Assembly: GCA_045586505.1 (NCBI GenBank)
Contig: JAZNAL010000049.1
Span: 1-27,931, forward strand
Direction of reading: 5' to 3'
From: Flemingiibacterium sp045586505
GTDB taxonomy: Bacteria > Bacillota > Clostridia > Oscillospirales > CAG-272
Length of the DNA: 27,931 nucleotides
Shown here: one piece after another, positions 1-8,225 of the stretch
Layout: each line of letters begins with the position of its first letter
How positions within the stretch are numbered: the stretch's first letter is position 1
Position numbers and translations under genes: made by a program
Notes under the pieces: model-generated
Databases searched by the model: none
The model's input: only the letters and a program-made list of their open reading frames with translations
What the model was told of the DNA's origin: nothing

Positions 1-15
1 TAGCATAAGCTAAAA

Positions 16-1221
16 TTATTCAATGATGGAAGCAACGACGCCGGAACCTACGGTTCTGCCACCCTCACGGATAGCGAGACGGAGACCCTGCTCGATAGCG
101 ATAGGAGTGATAAGCTCAACGGTCATATCAACGTTATCGCCAGGGCGGCACATTTCAACACCCTCGGGAAGGTTGATGATACCGGTAACGTCGGTAGTTC
201 TGAAGTAGAACTGAGGTCTGTAACCGGAGAAGAAGGGCTTCTGACGGCCACCTTCTTTTTCAGTAAGAACGTAAACCTGAGCTACGAACTTAGTGTGGGG
301 GTTAACGGAACCGGGCTTGCAAAGAACCTGACCGCGCTCGATCTCGTTCTTCTGGATACCACGGAGAAGTGCACCGATGTTATCGCCTGCTTCAGCAGAA
401 TCCATAAGCTTATGGAACATTTCGATACCGGTAACAACAGTCTTTCTGCGCTCGTCGGTGAGACCGATGATCTCAACTTCCTCGTTGAGCTTGATTACGC
501 CGCGCTCAACTCTACCGGTAGCAACAGTACCACGACCGGAGATGGAGAATACGTCCTCGACAGGCATAAGGAAGGGCATGTCGTCGTTTCTTGCAGGAGT
601 AGGAATGTACTCGTCAACAGTCTTCATGAGCTCAACAACAGGTGCGTACTCAGGAGCGTTGATATCGGTGGACTCGGAGAGAAGTGCCTCACGAGCGGAA
701 CCGCGGATGATAGGAGTATCATCGCCCGGGAAGTCGTACTCGTTAAGGAGGTCACGGATCTCCATATCAACGAGGTCGAGAAGCTCGGGGTCGTCAACGA
801 TGTCGCACTTGTTCATGAATACAACGATTGCGGGAACGCCTACCTGACGAGCAAGAAGAACGTGCTCGCGGGTCTGCTGAAGAGGACCGTCAGTACCAGC
901 AACAACGAGGATAGCGCCGTCCATCTGAGCAGCACCGGTGATCATGTTCTTAACGTAGTCAGCATGGCCGGGGCAGTCAACGTGAGCGTAGTGACGAGCT
1001 TCAGTCTCGTACTCAACGTGTCTGGTGTTGATTGTGATACCACGTGCCTTCTCCTCGGGAGCGTTATCGATCTGGTCGTATGCCATGAACTCGTTAGCGC
1101 CGTTAGCGATGGAGAGAGTCTTGGTGATAGCAGCGGTAAGGGTGGTCTTACCATGGTCAACGTGACCGATGGTACCAATGTTAACATGGGGTTTTGTTCT
1201 TTCGAATTTAGCCTTTGCCAT
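16..1221 (-). CDS. tuf: Elongation factor Tu
   Basis: EF-Tu, the GTPase that carries aminoacyl-tRNA to the ribosomal A site in the cytoplasm. The 401-residue product has the G1 loop GHVDHGKT (19-26), the G3 motif DCPGHADY (82-89) with the catalytic-type His86, G4 NKCD (137-140) and G5 SA (175-176), followed by domains II and III ending at a normal EF-Tu C terminus. The frame is open for 31 further codons upstream, but I place the start at the Met beginning MAKAKFERTK because it matches the family and is preceded by TAAGGAGG. It is the last gene of the str operon seen here, 173 nt after fusA; that gap is structured and is listed separately. Only 15 nt of downstream sequence are in the window, so its terminator is not visible. 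Confidence 0.98.
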   Translation of the reverse strand: MAKAKFERTKPHVNIGTIGHVDHGKTTLTAAITKTLSIANGANEFMAYDQIDNAPEEKARGITINTRHVEYETEARHYAHVDCPGHADYVKNMITGAAQMDGAILVVAGTDGPLQQTREHVLLARQVGVPAIVVFMNKCDIVDDPELLDLVDMEIRDLLNEYDFPGDDTPIIRGSAREALLSESTDINAPEYAPVVELMKTVDEYIPTPARNDDMPFLMPVEDVFSISGRGTVATGRVERGVIKLNEEVEIIGLTDERRKTVVTGIEMFHKLMDSAEAGDNIGALLRGIQKNEIERGQVLCKPGSVNPHTKFVAQVYVLTEKEGGRQKPFFSGYRPQFYFRTTDVTGIINLPEGVEMCRPGDNVDMTVELITPIAIEQGLRLAIREGGRTVGSGVVASIIE

Positions 1222-1394
1222 TTTGAAATTCCTCCTTAAAATTGGTTTCAAAAATATTTTTTGTGTTATAAACCGTGCCTTACGGTGTGCCGCAAGGCAC
1301 AGTATAAAAACCATAATAGGTCAGGCGGCGGAGAAATTGATAACGGTGTTATCAAAGAAATTTCTCTCAAGCAGTCTCGTAAAGCGATACTGCT
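1222..1394 (-). promoter_or_regulatory. Structured fusA-tuf spacer
   Basis: A 173-nt gap inside the operon, read on the minus strand. It holds three inverted repeats. The first is AAGCAGT/ACTGCTT at 1369-1375 and 1389-1395, whose arm reaches the fusA stop codon. The second pairs about GAGAAATT and GATAAC arms across 1332-1364 with a 5-nt bulge. The third is GTGCCTT/AAGGCAC at 1275-1281 and 1294-1300, with an inner CGG/CCG pair around a TGTG loop. None is followed by a T tract on the minus strand, so they are not plain terminators. They could be an RNA-processing site, an mRNA stabiliser or a tuf leader. I saw no convincing promoter. The role is inference. Confidence 0.5.
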
Positions 1395-3476
1395 TTATGC
1401 CTTCTTGCCTCTTTCGGTGATGATCTTTTCCTGGATGGACTTCGGTACCTCAGCAAAGTGGCTGGGCTCCATGGAGTAGAGACCGCGGCCCTGAGTTCTA
1501 CTGCGAAGGTCGGTTGCGTAACCGAACATTTCGCCCAGCGGAACTGCTGCGATAACCTGGGTTGCACCGTTGTCGTCTTCCATTGTCTGGATCTGACCGC
1601 GGCGGGAGTTGATATCGCCGATAACATCGCCGAGGTAATCGTTAGGAGTAATAACTACAACCTTCATCATAGGCTCGGTGATAACGGGATCTGCCATCTT
1701 CATAGCTTCCTTGAAGCACATGGAGCCGGCGATCTTGAACGCCATTTCAGACGAGTCAACTTCGTGGTACGAACCGTCGTAAAGAGTTACCTTAACGTCA
1801 ACAACGTTGTAACCTGCAAGTACACCGGTCTGCATAGCAGCCTGGATACCCTGGTTAACAGGCTCGATGTATTCCTTCGGAATAGCACCGCCCACAACTT
1901 TGTTTTCGAAGAGATAACCTGCACCGGGCTCGTTAGGCTCGAGTATGATCTTACAGTGACCGTACTGACCCTTACCACCGGACTGACGAGCGTACTTGTG
2001 CTCGTGGTTGACTTTCTTTCTGATGGTCTCTTTGTAAGCAACCTGAGGCTTACCAATGTTAGCTTCTACCTTGAACTCGCGCAGAAGTCTGTCGACGATA
2101 ATTTCGAGGTGAAGCTCACCCATACCTGCGATGATGGTCTGACCGGTTTCATCGTCAGTGTAGGTTCTGAATGTGGGGTCTTCCTCTGCGAGCTTAGCAA
2201 GCGCGATACCCATCTTCTCCTGACCTGCTTTGGTCTTGGGCTCGATAGCAACGCGGATAACGGGCTCGGGGAATTCCATAGACTCAAGGATAATGGGGTT
2301 GTTTTCGTCGCAGAAGGTATCACCGGTGGTGGTGTTCTTTACGCCGATAACAGCCGCGATATCGCCGGAGTAGCAAATGTCAATGTCCTTACGGTCATTA
2401 GCGTGCATCTGAAGGATACGGCCGAAGCGCTCCTTAGCGTCCTTGGTAGAGTTGTAAACAGCAGTACCTGCCGCAACTGTACCGGAGTAAACTCTGAAGT
2501 AGCAGAGCTTACCAACGAAGGGGTCGGTCATGATCTTGAATGCAAGAGCGGAGAAGGGAGCGTTGTCGTCGGAAGGACGCTCGTCCTCTTCTTCGGTTCC
2601 GGGTATTACACCCTTGATTGCAGGGACGTCGGTAGGAGCAGGCATGAAATCGACGATAGCGTCGAGCAGCTTCTGTACGCCCTTATTCTTATAAGAAGTA
2701 CCGCATACAACAGGAACGATCTTGTTGTCGATTGTAGCTGCACGAAGAGCCTTCTTGAGTTCGTCAACGGAGATCTCTTCGCCGTCGCAGTAGCGCATGA
2801 AGAGTTCCTCGTCGGTCTCGCAAATAGACTCGATCATTGCTGTACGGTATTCTTGTGCCTTTTCAAGCATATCAGCGGGAATTTCTTCCACGCGCATATC
2901 CTTACCAAGGTCATCGTAGTAAACGTCAGCCTTCATTTCCATCAGGTCGACGATACCCTTGAAGGTATCCTCTGCACCGATAGGAAGCTGAATCGGCACT
3001 GCGTTAGCCTTAAGGCGGTCATGCAGCATCTTTACTACGCGATAGAAGTCAGCGCCCATGATGTCTATCTTGTTGACATAGCACATACGCGGAACGCGGT
3101 ACTTGTCAGCCTGGCGCCAAACGGTTTCGGACTGAGGCTCCACGCCACCCTTTGCGCAAAGTACGGTTACGGAACCGTCAAGCACGCGAAGAGAGCGCTC
3201 AACTTCAACGGTAAAGTCAACGTGACCGGGGGTATCAATGATGTTGATACGGTTGTTGTTCCAGTGGCAGGTGGTAGCCGCGGAGGTGATAGTGATACCA
3301 CGCTCCTGCTCCTGAGCCATCCAGTCCATGGTCGCGCCGCCGTCGTGAGTCTCGCCCATCTTGTAGTTTACACCCGTGTAGAAGAGTATACGCTCAGTCG
3401 TCGTGGTCTTACCTGCGTCGATGTGAGCCATGATACCGATATTACGGGTTCTTTCAAGCGGGTATTCTCTGCCCAT
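1395..3476 (-). CDS. fusA: Elongation factor G
   Basis: EF-G, the GTPase that drives translocation of tRNA and mRNA on the ribosome. The 693-residue length is normal. G-domain motifs are AHIDAGKT (17-24), DTPGHVDF (81-88) and NKID (135-138); the domain IV/V region is present through the C terminus. The ATG is preceded by AAAGGAG at a normal distance. It lies 33 nt after rpsG in the same transcription unit. A long open frame runs antisense to it on the plus strand, which is a codon-use by-product and not a gene. One copy is seen here; whether the genome has a second fusA paralogue cannot be told. Confidence 0.98.
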   Translation of the reverse strand: MGREYPLERTRNIGIMAHIDAGKTTTTERILFYTGVNYKMGETHDGGATMDWMAQEQERGITITSAATTCHWNNNRINIIDTPGHVDFTVEVERSLRVLDGSVTVLCAKGGVEPQSETVWRQADKYRVPRMCYVNKIDIMGADFYRVVKMLHDRLKANAVPIQLPIGAEDTFKGIVDLMEMKADVYYDDLGKDMRVEEIPADMLEKAQEYRTAMIESICETDEELFMRYCDGEEISVDELKKALRAATIDNKIVPVVCGTSYKNKGVQKLLDAIVDFMPAPTDVPAIKGVIPGTEEEDERPSDDNAPFSALAFKIMTDPFVGKLCYFRVYSGTVAAGTAVYNSTKDAKERFGRILQMHANDRKDIDICYSGDIAAVIGVKNTTTGDTFCDENNPIILESMEFPEPVIRVAIEPKTKAGQEKMGIALAKLAEEDPTFRTYTDDETGQTIIAGMGELHLEIIVDRLLREFKVEANIGKPQVAYKETIRKKVNHEHKYARQSGGKGQYGHCKIILEPNEPGAGYLFENKVVGGAIPKEYIEPVNQGIQAAMQTGVLAGYNVVDVKVTLYDGSYHEVDSSEMAFKIAGSMCFKEAMKMADPVITEPMMKVVVITPNDYLGDVIGDINSRRGQIQTMEDDNGATQVIAAVPLGEMFGYATDLRSRTQGRGLYSMEPSHFAEVPKSIQEKIITERGKKA

Positions 3477-3509
3477 TTGTTTTTTCTCCTTTCAAGAATT
3501 CGTGTGAGA

Positions 3510-3980
3510 TTAATATCTGAAGTGAGCAAACGCCTTGTTTGCTTCTGCCATTCTGTGGGTCTCTTCCTTCTTCTTGAAGGCGCCGCCCATAGAATTGAGT
3601 GCGTCGAGGATCTCGTTTGCGAGTCTCTCTGCCATAGTCTTCTCACCGCGGTTTCTCGAATAGGTTACGATCCAACGCAGACCTAAAGTCTGACGTCTTT
3701 CAGCTCTTACCTCCATAGGTACCTGGTAAGTAGAACCGCCCACACGGCGAGCCTTAACTTCAAGTACAGGCATAATGTTTTCAAGAGCTTCGTTGAAAGC
3801 TTCGAGGGGATTTCTGCCCAGCTTAGCCTCTACGATCGCGAAAGCGTCGTAAACGATCTTCTGTGCAACACCCTTCTTGCCATCATACATAATGTTGTTG
3901 ATAAGCTTTGTTACGAGCTTAGAATTGTACAACGGATCCGGTAAAACGTCTCTTTTGGAAATTTGACCTCTTCTCGGCAT
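3510..3980 (-). CDS. rpsG: 30S ribosomal protein S7
   Basis: Small-subunit protein S7, which nucleates assembly of the 16S rRNA 3' major domain and contacts tRNA at the E site. The 156-residue length is typical. It begins MPRRGQISKR and has the conserved middle ARRVGGSTYQVPMEV and the RWIV..SRNRGEKTM segment. A strong site GAAGGAGGG precedes the ATG. It is second in the operon, 231 nt after rpsL. That gap is long for the pair. In E. coli S7 represses the str operon by binding the rpsL-rpsG intercistronic RNA; whether the same holds here cannot be read from sequence alone. Confidence 0.98.
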   Translation of the reverse strand: MPRRGQISKRDVLPDPLYNSKLVTKLINNIMYDGKKGVAQKIVYDAFAIVEAKLGRNPLEAFNEALENIMPVLEVKARRVGGSTYQVPMEVRAERRQTLGLRWIVTYSRNRGEKTMAERLANEILDALNSMGGAFKKKEETHRMAEANKAFAHFRY

Positions 3981-4211
3981 TGTTGCTTCCCTCCTTCATA
4001 TAAATAATGATATCATAGGTACTCGAAAGTGTTCTCCCGTTAAGCTTTGTGAAAGATAAATTTTCCGACGGACGTTACCGTATTTGCGGATAGGTAAACA
4101 AATCCCGATTATTTTCTTTAAACGTAAAGCAAACTAAGATACTTTATACCTTGTTGTTTTCCCTCATTCGGAGCCGAGGGGACTCATACAAGTTTCGCTG
4201 TAAGATAAGAA
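3981..4211 (-). promoter_or_regulatory. Long rpsL-rpsG intercistronic region
   Basis: A 231-nt gene-free stretch inside the str operon. It contains an inverted repeat CTTTA/TAAAG around a 4-nt loop at 4116-4129 and a second, CCCTC/GAGGG, at 4161-4180. Neither is followed by a T run in the direction of transcription, so they do not look like intrinsic terminators. No clear internal promoter was found; a TATAAA lacks a matching -35. By analogy with the E. coli str operon this is where S7 could act on its own mRNA, but that is inference from location only. Confidence 0.35.
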
Positions 4212-4625
4212 TTACTTCTTGGGTCTCTTAGCACCGTACTTGGAACGGCTCTGGTTGCGGTTTGCAACGCCCTGAGTATCAAGGGTACCGCGAATGATGT
4301 GATAACGCACACCGGGGAGGTCACGTACACGTCCGCCGCGGATAAGCACTACGGAGTGCTCCTGCAGGTTGTGTCCGATACCCGGAATGTAAACAGTTGC
4401 CTCGAGTCCGTTAGTAAGTCTTACACGGGCGATCTTACGAAGTGCCGAGTTAGGCTTCTTAGGGGTAGTCGTGGTAACCTTTGTGCATACGCCTCTCTTC
4501 TGGGGAGAGCTGTCATCTGTTGCTCTGTTAGTCAGGGTGTTGAAGCCGTGCTGAAGCACAGGAGACTTCGACTTGTAGATCTTCTCAGAGCGACCCTGCT
4601 TAACGAGCTGATTAAAGGTTGGCAT
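4212..4625 (-). CDS. rpsL: 30S ribosomal protein S12
   Basis: Small-subunit protein S12, part of the decoding centre and the classical streptomycin-resistance protein. It has 137 residues, longer than the roughly 124 of E. coli, owing to a Gram-positive-type insertion after residue 25. Conserved blocks PQKRGVCTKV (41-50), TPKKPNSALRK (54-64) and GHNLQEHSV are intact. Lys56 matches E. coli Lys43, but Arg101 (codon at 4323-4325) stands where E. coli has Lys88. The open frame extends 29 codons upstream; I chose the Met of MPTFNQLVKQ because AAAGGAGGT lies just before it. First gene of the operon. Confidence 0.98.
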   Translation of the reverse strand: MPTFNQLVKQGRSEKIYKSKSPVLQHGFNTLTNRATDDSSPQKRGVCTKVTTTTPKKPNSALRKIARVRLTNGLEATVYIPGIGHNLQEHSVVLIRGGRVRDLPGVRYHIIRGTLDTQGVANRNQSRSKYGAKRPKK

Positions 4626-4721
4626 ATCGCACCTCCTTTGAAAATAATAGATTTGTTTATCCTGACCGATGCCCTGTCCGACGGACGGTGACACCGTTTT
4701 GCCGCAAAACATATCAAGACA
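4626..4721 (-). promoter_or_regulatory. rpsL leader with two overlapping palindromes
   Basis: Predicted 5' leader of about 96 nt between the str promoter and rpsL. It contains ACGGTG/CACCGT with a single central base at 4685-4697 and GTCCG/CGGAC with a single central base at 4676-4686. The two share bases 4685-4686, so their hairpins would compete. The RBS AAAGGAGGT lies at the proximal end and is not inside either. They could be alternative leader RNA folds or a DNA operator; I cannot decide. Confidence 0.4.
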
Positions 4722-4727
4722 AAATAC

Positions 4728-4756
4728 ATTATATCATGTCGCCCTCAAAAAGTCAA
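4728..4756 (-). promoter_or_regulatory. str operon promoter
   Basis: On the minus strand: -35 TTGACT (4751-4756), a 17-nt spacer, and -10 TATAAT (4728-4733) preceded by TG and one base, giving an extended -10. This is close to the vegetative sigma-A consensus and suits a ribosomal protein operon. Predicted transcription start is near 4721. Confidence 0.85.
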
Positions 4757-4977
4757 GGGGTTGACCCATAAAAATTATTTTTGTGGAAAAATCTCCCGAT
4801 TTCACAAAACGCGCTTTATCAAAAAGTATTATTCTCGTAATTTTGACGATTTATACAAATTTTACAGCTTGCAGCCTCACCATTGGCGCTGCCATTGTAT
4901 AGAAGCTTTTATGCAAACCATTTATACAGTCATCGCATATAATATTATTGAAGGGAGATGATCGTACGGCTGAGATC
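4757..4977. other. Divergent intergenic region
   Basis: AT-rich spacer between the leftward str operon and the rightward recD2 group. On the plus strand a TATAAT at 4938-4943 lies just before the AAGGGAG at 4951-4957, but its -35 region (AAACCA at 17 nt) is poor. A GCAGC/GCTGC inverted repeat spans about 4870-4891. I see no gene here. Confidence 0.4.
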
Positions 4978-5346
4978 ATGGAAATTGTCGCGGCGGTTTT
5001 AGCAGCGCTTGGAATATACATGGTGTTCGGAATGCTTCGGGTGTGGCTGCTTTATCCGAGGCGGGTACGGCGGAAGGTGCGCGCGGCGGTGATTCTTTCG
5101 GATACCGAAGAGTTTGCTGATGCTGCCGCCTATGCCGCATATCTTCGCAGGGAGCAAAAAATTTCGCCCGAACGGTTGATTATTCTGACGAATGATGATA
5201 TAATTATAGAAAACGATGAAATAAGACGGCTCGGTGAGCTGTACAGATATACCGAATGTAAGGAAGTTAACGATGATACAGGAAAAGCAGACCGACGGGA
5301 GGAATCTCGAGACCCTACAGGGGACGGTGGAATCGATAATATTTAA
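4978..5346 (+). CDS. Small membrane-anchored protein, unknown function
   Basis: Predicted 122-residue protein with one hydrophobic N-terminal segment (about residues 3-24) followed by a basic stretch RRVRRKVRAA, suggesting a single-pass protein with a cytoplasmic C-terminal part. The remainder is charged, with an Ala/Tyr-rich helix and a LIILTNDDIII strand-like segment. I do not recognise a family. I chose the ATG at 4978; the frame also opens at a TTG at 4948. The nearest SD-like sequence, AAGGGAG at 4951-4957, is about 20 nt away, so the start is uncertain. Its last 74 nt overlap recD2 in another frame, so the two are probably co-transcribed and perhaps translationally coupled. Confidence 0.6.
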   Translation: MEIVAAVLAALGIYMVFGMLRVWLLYPRRVRRKVRAAVILSDTEEFADAAAYAAYLRREQKISPERLIILTNDDIIIENDEIRRLGELYRYTECKEVNDDTGKADRREESRDPTGDGGIDNI

Positions 5347-7501
5347 TAATCCTGACAACGGATACACAGTCTGCGATCTGTCAAGCGATGATACGGACGA
5401 AATAATCACCGCTTGCGGGATACTTCCGGGCACTGTTGTGGGAGATAAATTAAAGATAGTCGGCGAGTGGACTCTTCACAAGGTTTACGGCAGACAGTTC
5501 AGCGTAGCGTATTATGAAAAGCAGCTTCCTGCCACATCCAACGAAATCCTCCGCTACTTATCAAGCCGCGCGGTCAAGGGGATCGGCCCCAAGACCGCCG
5601 AGCGGCTTGTGGAGATGTACGGCGAGGATACCTTTGACGTTATCGAAAACCATCCCGACTGGCTGGCGAGGATCCGCGGCATTTCCGCGACCAAGGCGCA
5701 GGAGATCTCCGAGGGCTTCCGCGAGCAGTTCGGCGTGCGTACGCTGATGATGTTCTGCCGCGAATACCTGTCAATGGCGATGAGTGTGCGCATCTACAAA
5801 AAGTGGGGCGGAGCGGCGCTTGATATTATTAAAACCAACCCTTACCGTCTCTGCGATGAGTTTCGCGGTATCGGCTTTGAGCGGGCGGACGAGCTTGCAC
5901 GGAGCATCGGCGTTGATCGAGAGAGTGAATACCGCATCACCAGCGGCATCCGCTATGTGCTGGGTGAGACCTCACGTACGGGCGGGCACTCGTTTCTTCC
6001 ATATGATAGACTGATTCCGTTGGCGGCTCAGAGGCTTCAAATCGATGAAGGTAAGATCAAAGCTGCGGTGGACGGGATGATCGCCGATAACCGCCTAGTG
6101 CGCGAAAGGGTAGAGACGCTTGACGCGGTCTATGAGCGAAACGCTTACCGCTGTGAGCGAGAGATTGCCGAAAAGCTCACCTTGCTTGATCGGATCTGTC
6201 CGCGAATCGACGGCTCGGACGTGGAGCGGCTTATCGCGCGCATCGAGCTTGAGGAGGACAAGCACTATGCCGCTCTGCAAAGGAAGGCTATCCATGACGC
6301 GGTGAATAACGGCGTTATGATACTGACCGGCGGACCCGGTACAGGTAAGACTACTGTTATTCAGGCGGTCATACGGATCTTCCAAAGCATGGATATGGAT
6401 ATAGCACTTGCCGCGCCCACGGGACGTGCCGCCAAGCGTATGAGTGAGGCTACTCACTGCGATGCGAAGACGATTCACCGTCTTTTGGAAATGGAATATA
6501 CCGACGAGGAGGATGCTAAGTTTGGGCGGGACGAAAACAATCTGCTTGACGAGGATGTGATCATCATCGACGAAGCGTCCATGATCGATATGTACCTTAT
6601 GAACTCGCTCACGCGTGCCGTTAAGCCCGGTGCGAGACTGATGCTGATCGGCGACTCGGATCAGCTTCCGTCGGTGGGAGCGGGAAATGTGCTGTGCGAT
6701 ATAATTGCCTCCGAACGGTTTGTGACGGTCAAGCTGACCGAAATATTCCGACAGGCGGGGGAGAGCCTTATTATCACCAACGCCCACCGCATCAATAACG
6801 GTGAGCCGCCGCTCCTTAATGCGAAGGACAACGACTTTTTCTTCCTCGGGCGTGACCGTGATATGAATGTGGCGGTGACCGTCATGGAACTGTGGAGGAC
6901 GCGTCTGCCGCGTACATACGGCGAGGAGGCGGCGGAAGGGATACAGGTGATCTCGCCGTCACGTAAGGGCGTCGCGGGCACGGAAAATCTTAACCGAATG
7001 CTGCAGGAGGCGCTTAATCCTCCGAGTCCACGCAAAAAGGAGAAAAAGGTGCGGGAGCTGATATTTCGCGAGGGCGACCGCGTGATGCAAATTAAAAACG
7101 ATTACGATCTTACCTGGGAAAAGGATGGAAAAGAAGGCGTCGGCGTATTCAACGGCGACATCGGAAAAATCGAGACGGTGAATATTCTCGCAGAGCAGAT
7201 TACGGTCAGCTTTGATGAGCGCGTGGTGACCTATGACTTCACCAAGCTCGACGAGCTGGATCACGCCTGGGCGATCACGGTACACAAGAGTCAGGGAAGT
7301 GAATATCCAATCGTGATCATGCCTGTCTACGGCTCATGTCCGCCTCAGCTTCTTTCCCGAAATCTCCTTTATACTGCGGTAACACGTGCCAAAAATATGG
7401 TCATACTGGTGGGTCAGGCGGAGATCGTGGGAAGAATGGTGGAAAACAATCGCCATATAATGCGCTATACGGGGCTTTTCAGACACAATGAGAATATTTG
7501 A
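5273..7501 (+). CDS. recD2: ATP-dependent RecD2-type DNA helicase
   Basis: SF1B 5'-3' DNA helicase of the RecD2 (YrrC) family, which works without RecBC and is linked to DNA repair and replication-fork maintenance. The 742-residue protein shows an N-terminal domain typical of the family, tandem helix-hairpin-helix elements around residues 100-146 (GIGPKTAERL, then RIRGISATKA), Walker A GGPGTGKT (353-360), Walker B with D433-E434, GDSDQLPSVGAG, and the C-terminal TVHKSQGSE and LYTAVTRAK motifs. The frame opens 13 codons earlier at a GTG, but the Met of MIQEK has AAGGAAG at a good distance. It overlaps its upstream neighbour by 74 nt and the downstream comF-like gene by 14 nt. Confidence 0.95.
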   Translation: MIQEKQTDGRNLETLQGTVESIIFNNPDNGYTVCDLSSDDTDEIITACGILPGTVVGDKLKIVGEWTLHKVYGRQFSVAYYEKQLPATSNEILRYLSSRAVKGIGPKTAERLVEMYGEDTFDVIENHPDWLARIRGISATKAQEISEGFREQFGVRTLMMFCREYLSMAMSVRIYKKWGGAALDIIKTNPYRLCDEFRGIGFERADELARSIGVDRESEYRITSGIRYVLGETSRTGGHSFLPYDRLIPLAAQRLQIDEGKIKAAVDGMIADNRLVRERVETLDAVYERNAYRCEREIAEKLTLLDRICPRIDGSDVERLIARIELEEDKHYAALQRKAIHDAVNNGVMILTGGPGTGKTTVIQAVIRIFQSMDMDIALAAPTGRAAKRMSEATHCDAKTIHRLLEMEYTDEEDAKFGRDENNLLDEDVIIIDEASMIDMYLMNSLTRAVKPGARLMLIGDSDQLPSVGAGNVLCDIIASERFVTVKLTEIFRQAGESLIITNAHRINNGEPPLLNAKDNDFFFLGRDRDMNVAVTVMELWRTRLPRTYGEEAAEGIQVISPSRKGVAGTENLNRMLQEALNPPSPRKKEKKVRELIFREGDRVMQIKNDYDLTWEKDGKEGVGVFNGDIGKIETVNILAEQITVSFDERVVTYDFTKLDELDHAWAITVHKSQGSEYPIVIMPVYGSCPPQLLSRNLLYTAVTRAKNMVILVGQAEIVGRMVENNRHIMRYTGLFRHNENI

Positions 7502-8225
7502 TCTTCTGTTTCCGCCGAAATGTGTTGGATGCGGTACTATGCTGCCAGACAACTTCGGCGAGGCGTCGCTGTGTGATGCCTGCAAGACGGAGTGGGAGCG
7601 AGCAAAGGCGCTTTGTCTGCTTGAAAACTGCGGTCAGCCTATGACAGTTTTCGATGAAGGCATGATGAATACCGAGCGCGGAGGTGCCGCACTGTGGGCG
7701 GTATATTATACCGCAGGAACCCGTTTGTCCACGCAAAATCGGATCATATTTCGCCTTAAGGAGCGCGGAGACATACGGACGGTCAAATTTGCCGCTCGGG
7801 AGCTTGCCGGGGTGCTTATATCAGAGGCGAGCTTTATCCTTCCCGGCGGTGCGGAGCATGAGAATGCGGTCATCACCTGGATACCGAGAAGTTACGGTGC
7901 TGTGGTAAGGTACGGCTTCGACCATATGAAGCGGACCGCAAACGCGCTTGCCGGGCTTCTTGAGCTTGAAGCTTGTCCGCTGTTATGTCGTAGTATTTTT
8001 ACCGGCGAGCAGAAACGGCTGGGCAGGAAGGCACGTATGGACAATGCGGTAAGGTCCATGTATGTTTCGGAGAAATATGCGTTTTCCGGGAAGACCGTGG
8101 TGCTTATCGATGACATTATTACAAGCGGCGCCTCACTCCACGCGGCGTCGGAGCTTTTACTTTCGGCTGGTGCCGAGAGGGTGATCGCGGTTTGCCTCGC
8201 GGCAAGTGACCGCCCGCTATATTAA
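7488..8225 (+). CDS. comF: ComF-family phosphoribosyltransferase-like protein
   Basis: The 245-residue protein has an N-terminal zinc-binding module, C12-x2-C15 and C29-x2-C32, and a C-terminal PRPP-binding loop VVLIDDIITSGAS (204-216), the arrangement of ComF/GntX proteins. In naturally competent bacteria ComF acts in handling incoming single-stranded DNA with ComFA and DprA; in others the role is unsettled. The GFDHMKRTANALA segment (143-155) matches the family's RGFNQ-type motif loosely. The start overlaps the recD2 end by 14 nt, indicating co-transcription with the helicase. No comFA is adjacent, so active transformation cannot be claimed. Confidence 0.88.
   Translation: MRIFDLLFPPKCVGCGTMLPDNFGEASLCDACKTEWERAKALCLLENCGQPMTVFDEGMMNTERGGAALWAVYYTAGTRLSTQNRIIFRLKERGDIRTVKFAARELAGVLISEASFILPGGAEHENAVITWIPRSYGAVVRYGFDHMKRTANALAGLLELEACPLLCRSIFTGEQKRLGRKARMDNAVRSMYVSEKYAFSGKTVVLIDDIITSGASLHAASELLLSAGAERVIAVCLAASDRPLY

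Noticed and set aside
295..1239. A 314-codon open frame on the plus strand across tuf
   Set aside because: Antisense shadow of EF-Tu, whose frame has every expected GTPase motif.
1458..3686. A 742-codon open frame on the plus strand across fusA and rpsG
   Set aside because: It is antisense to two highly conserved genes with intact motifs, has no RBS or recognisable domain, and arises from the strong codon bias of fusA.
4161..4180. CCCTC/GAGGG hairpin as a terminator between rpsL and rpsG
   Set aside because: The sequence after it on the transcribed strand is A-rich, not T-rich.
6095..6787. A 230-codon minus-strand frame inside recD2
   Set aside because: Antisense to the helicase core with Walker motifs; no RBS or domain.
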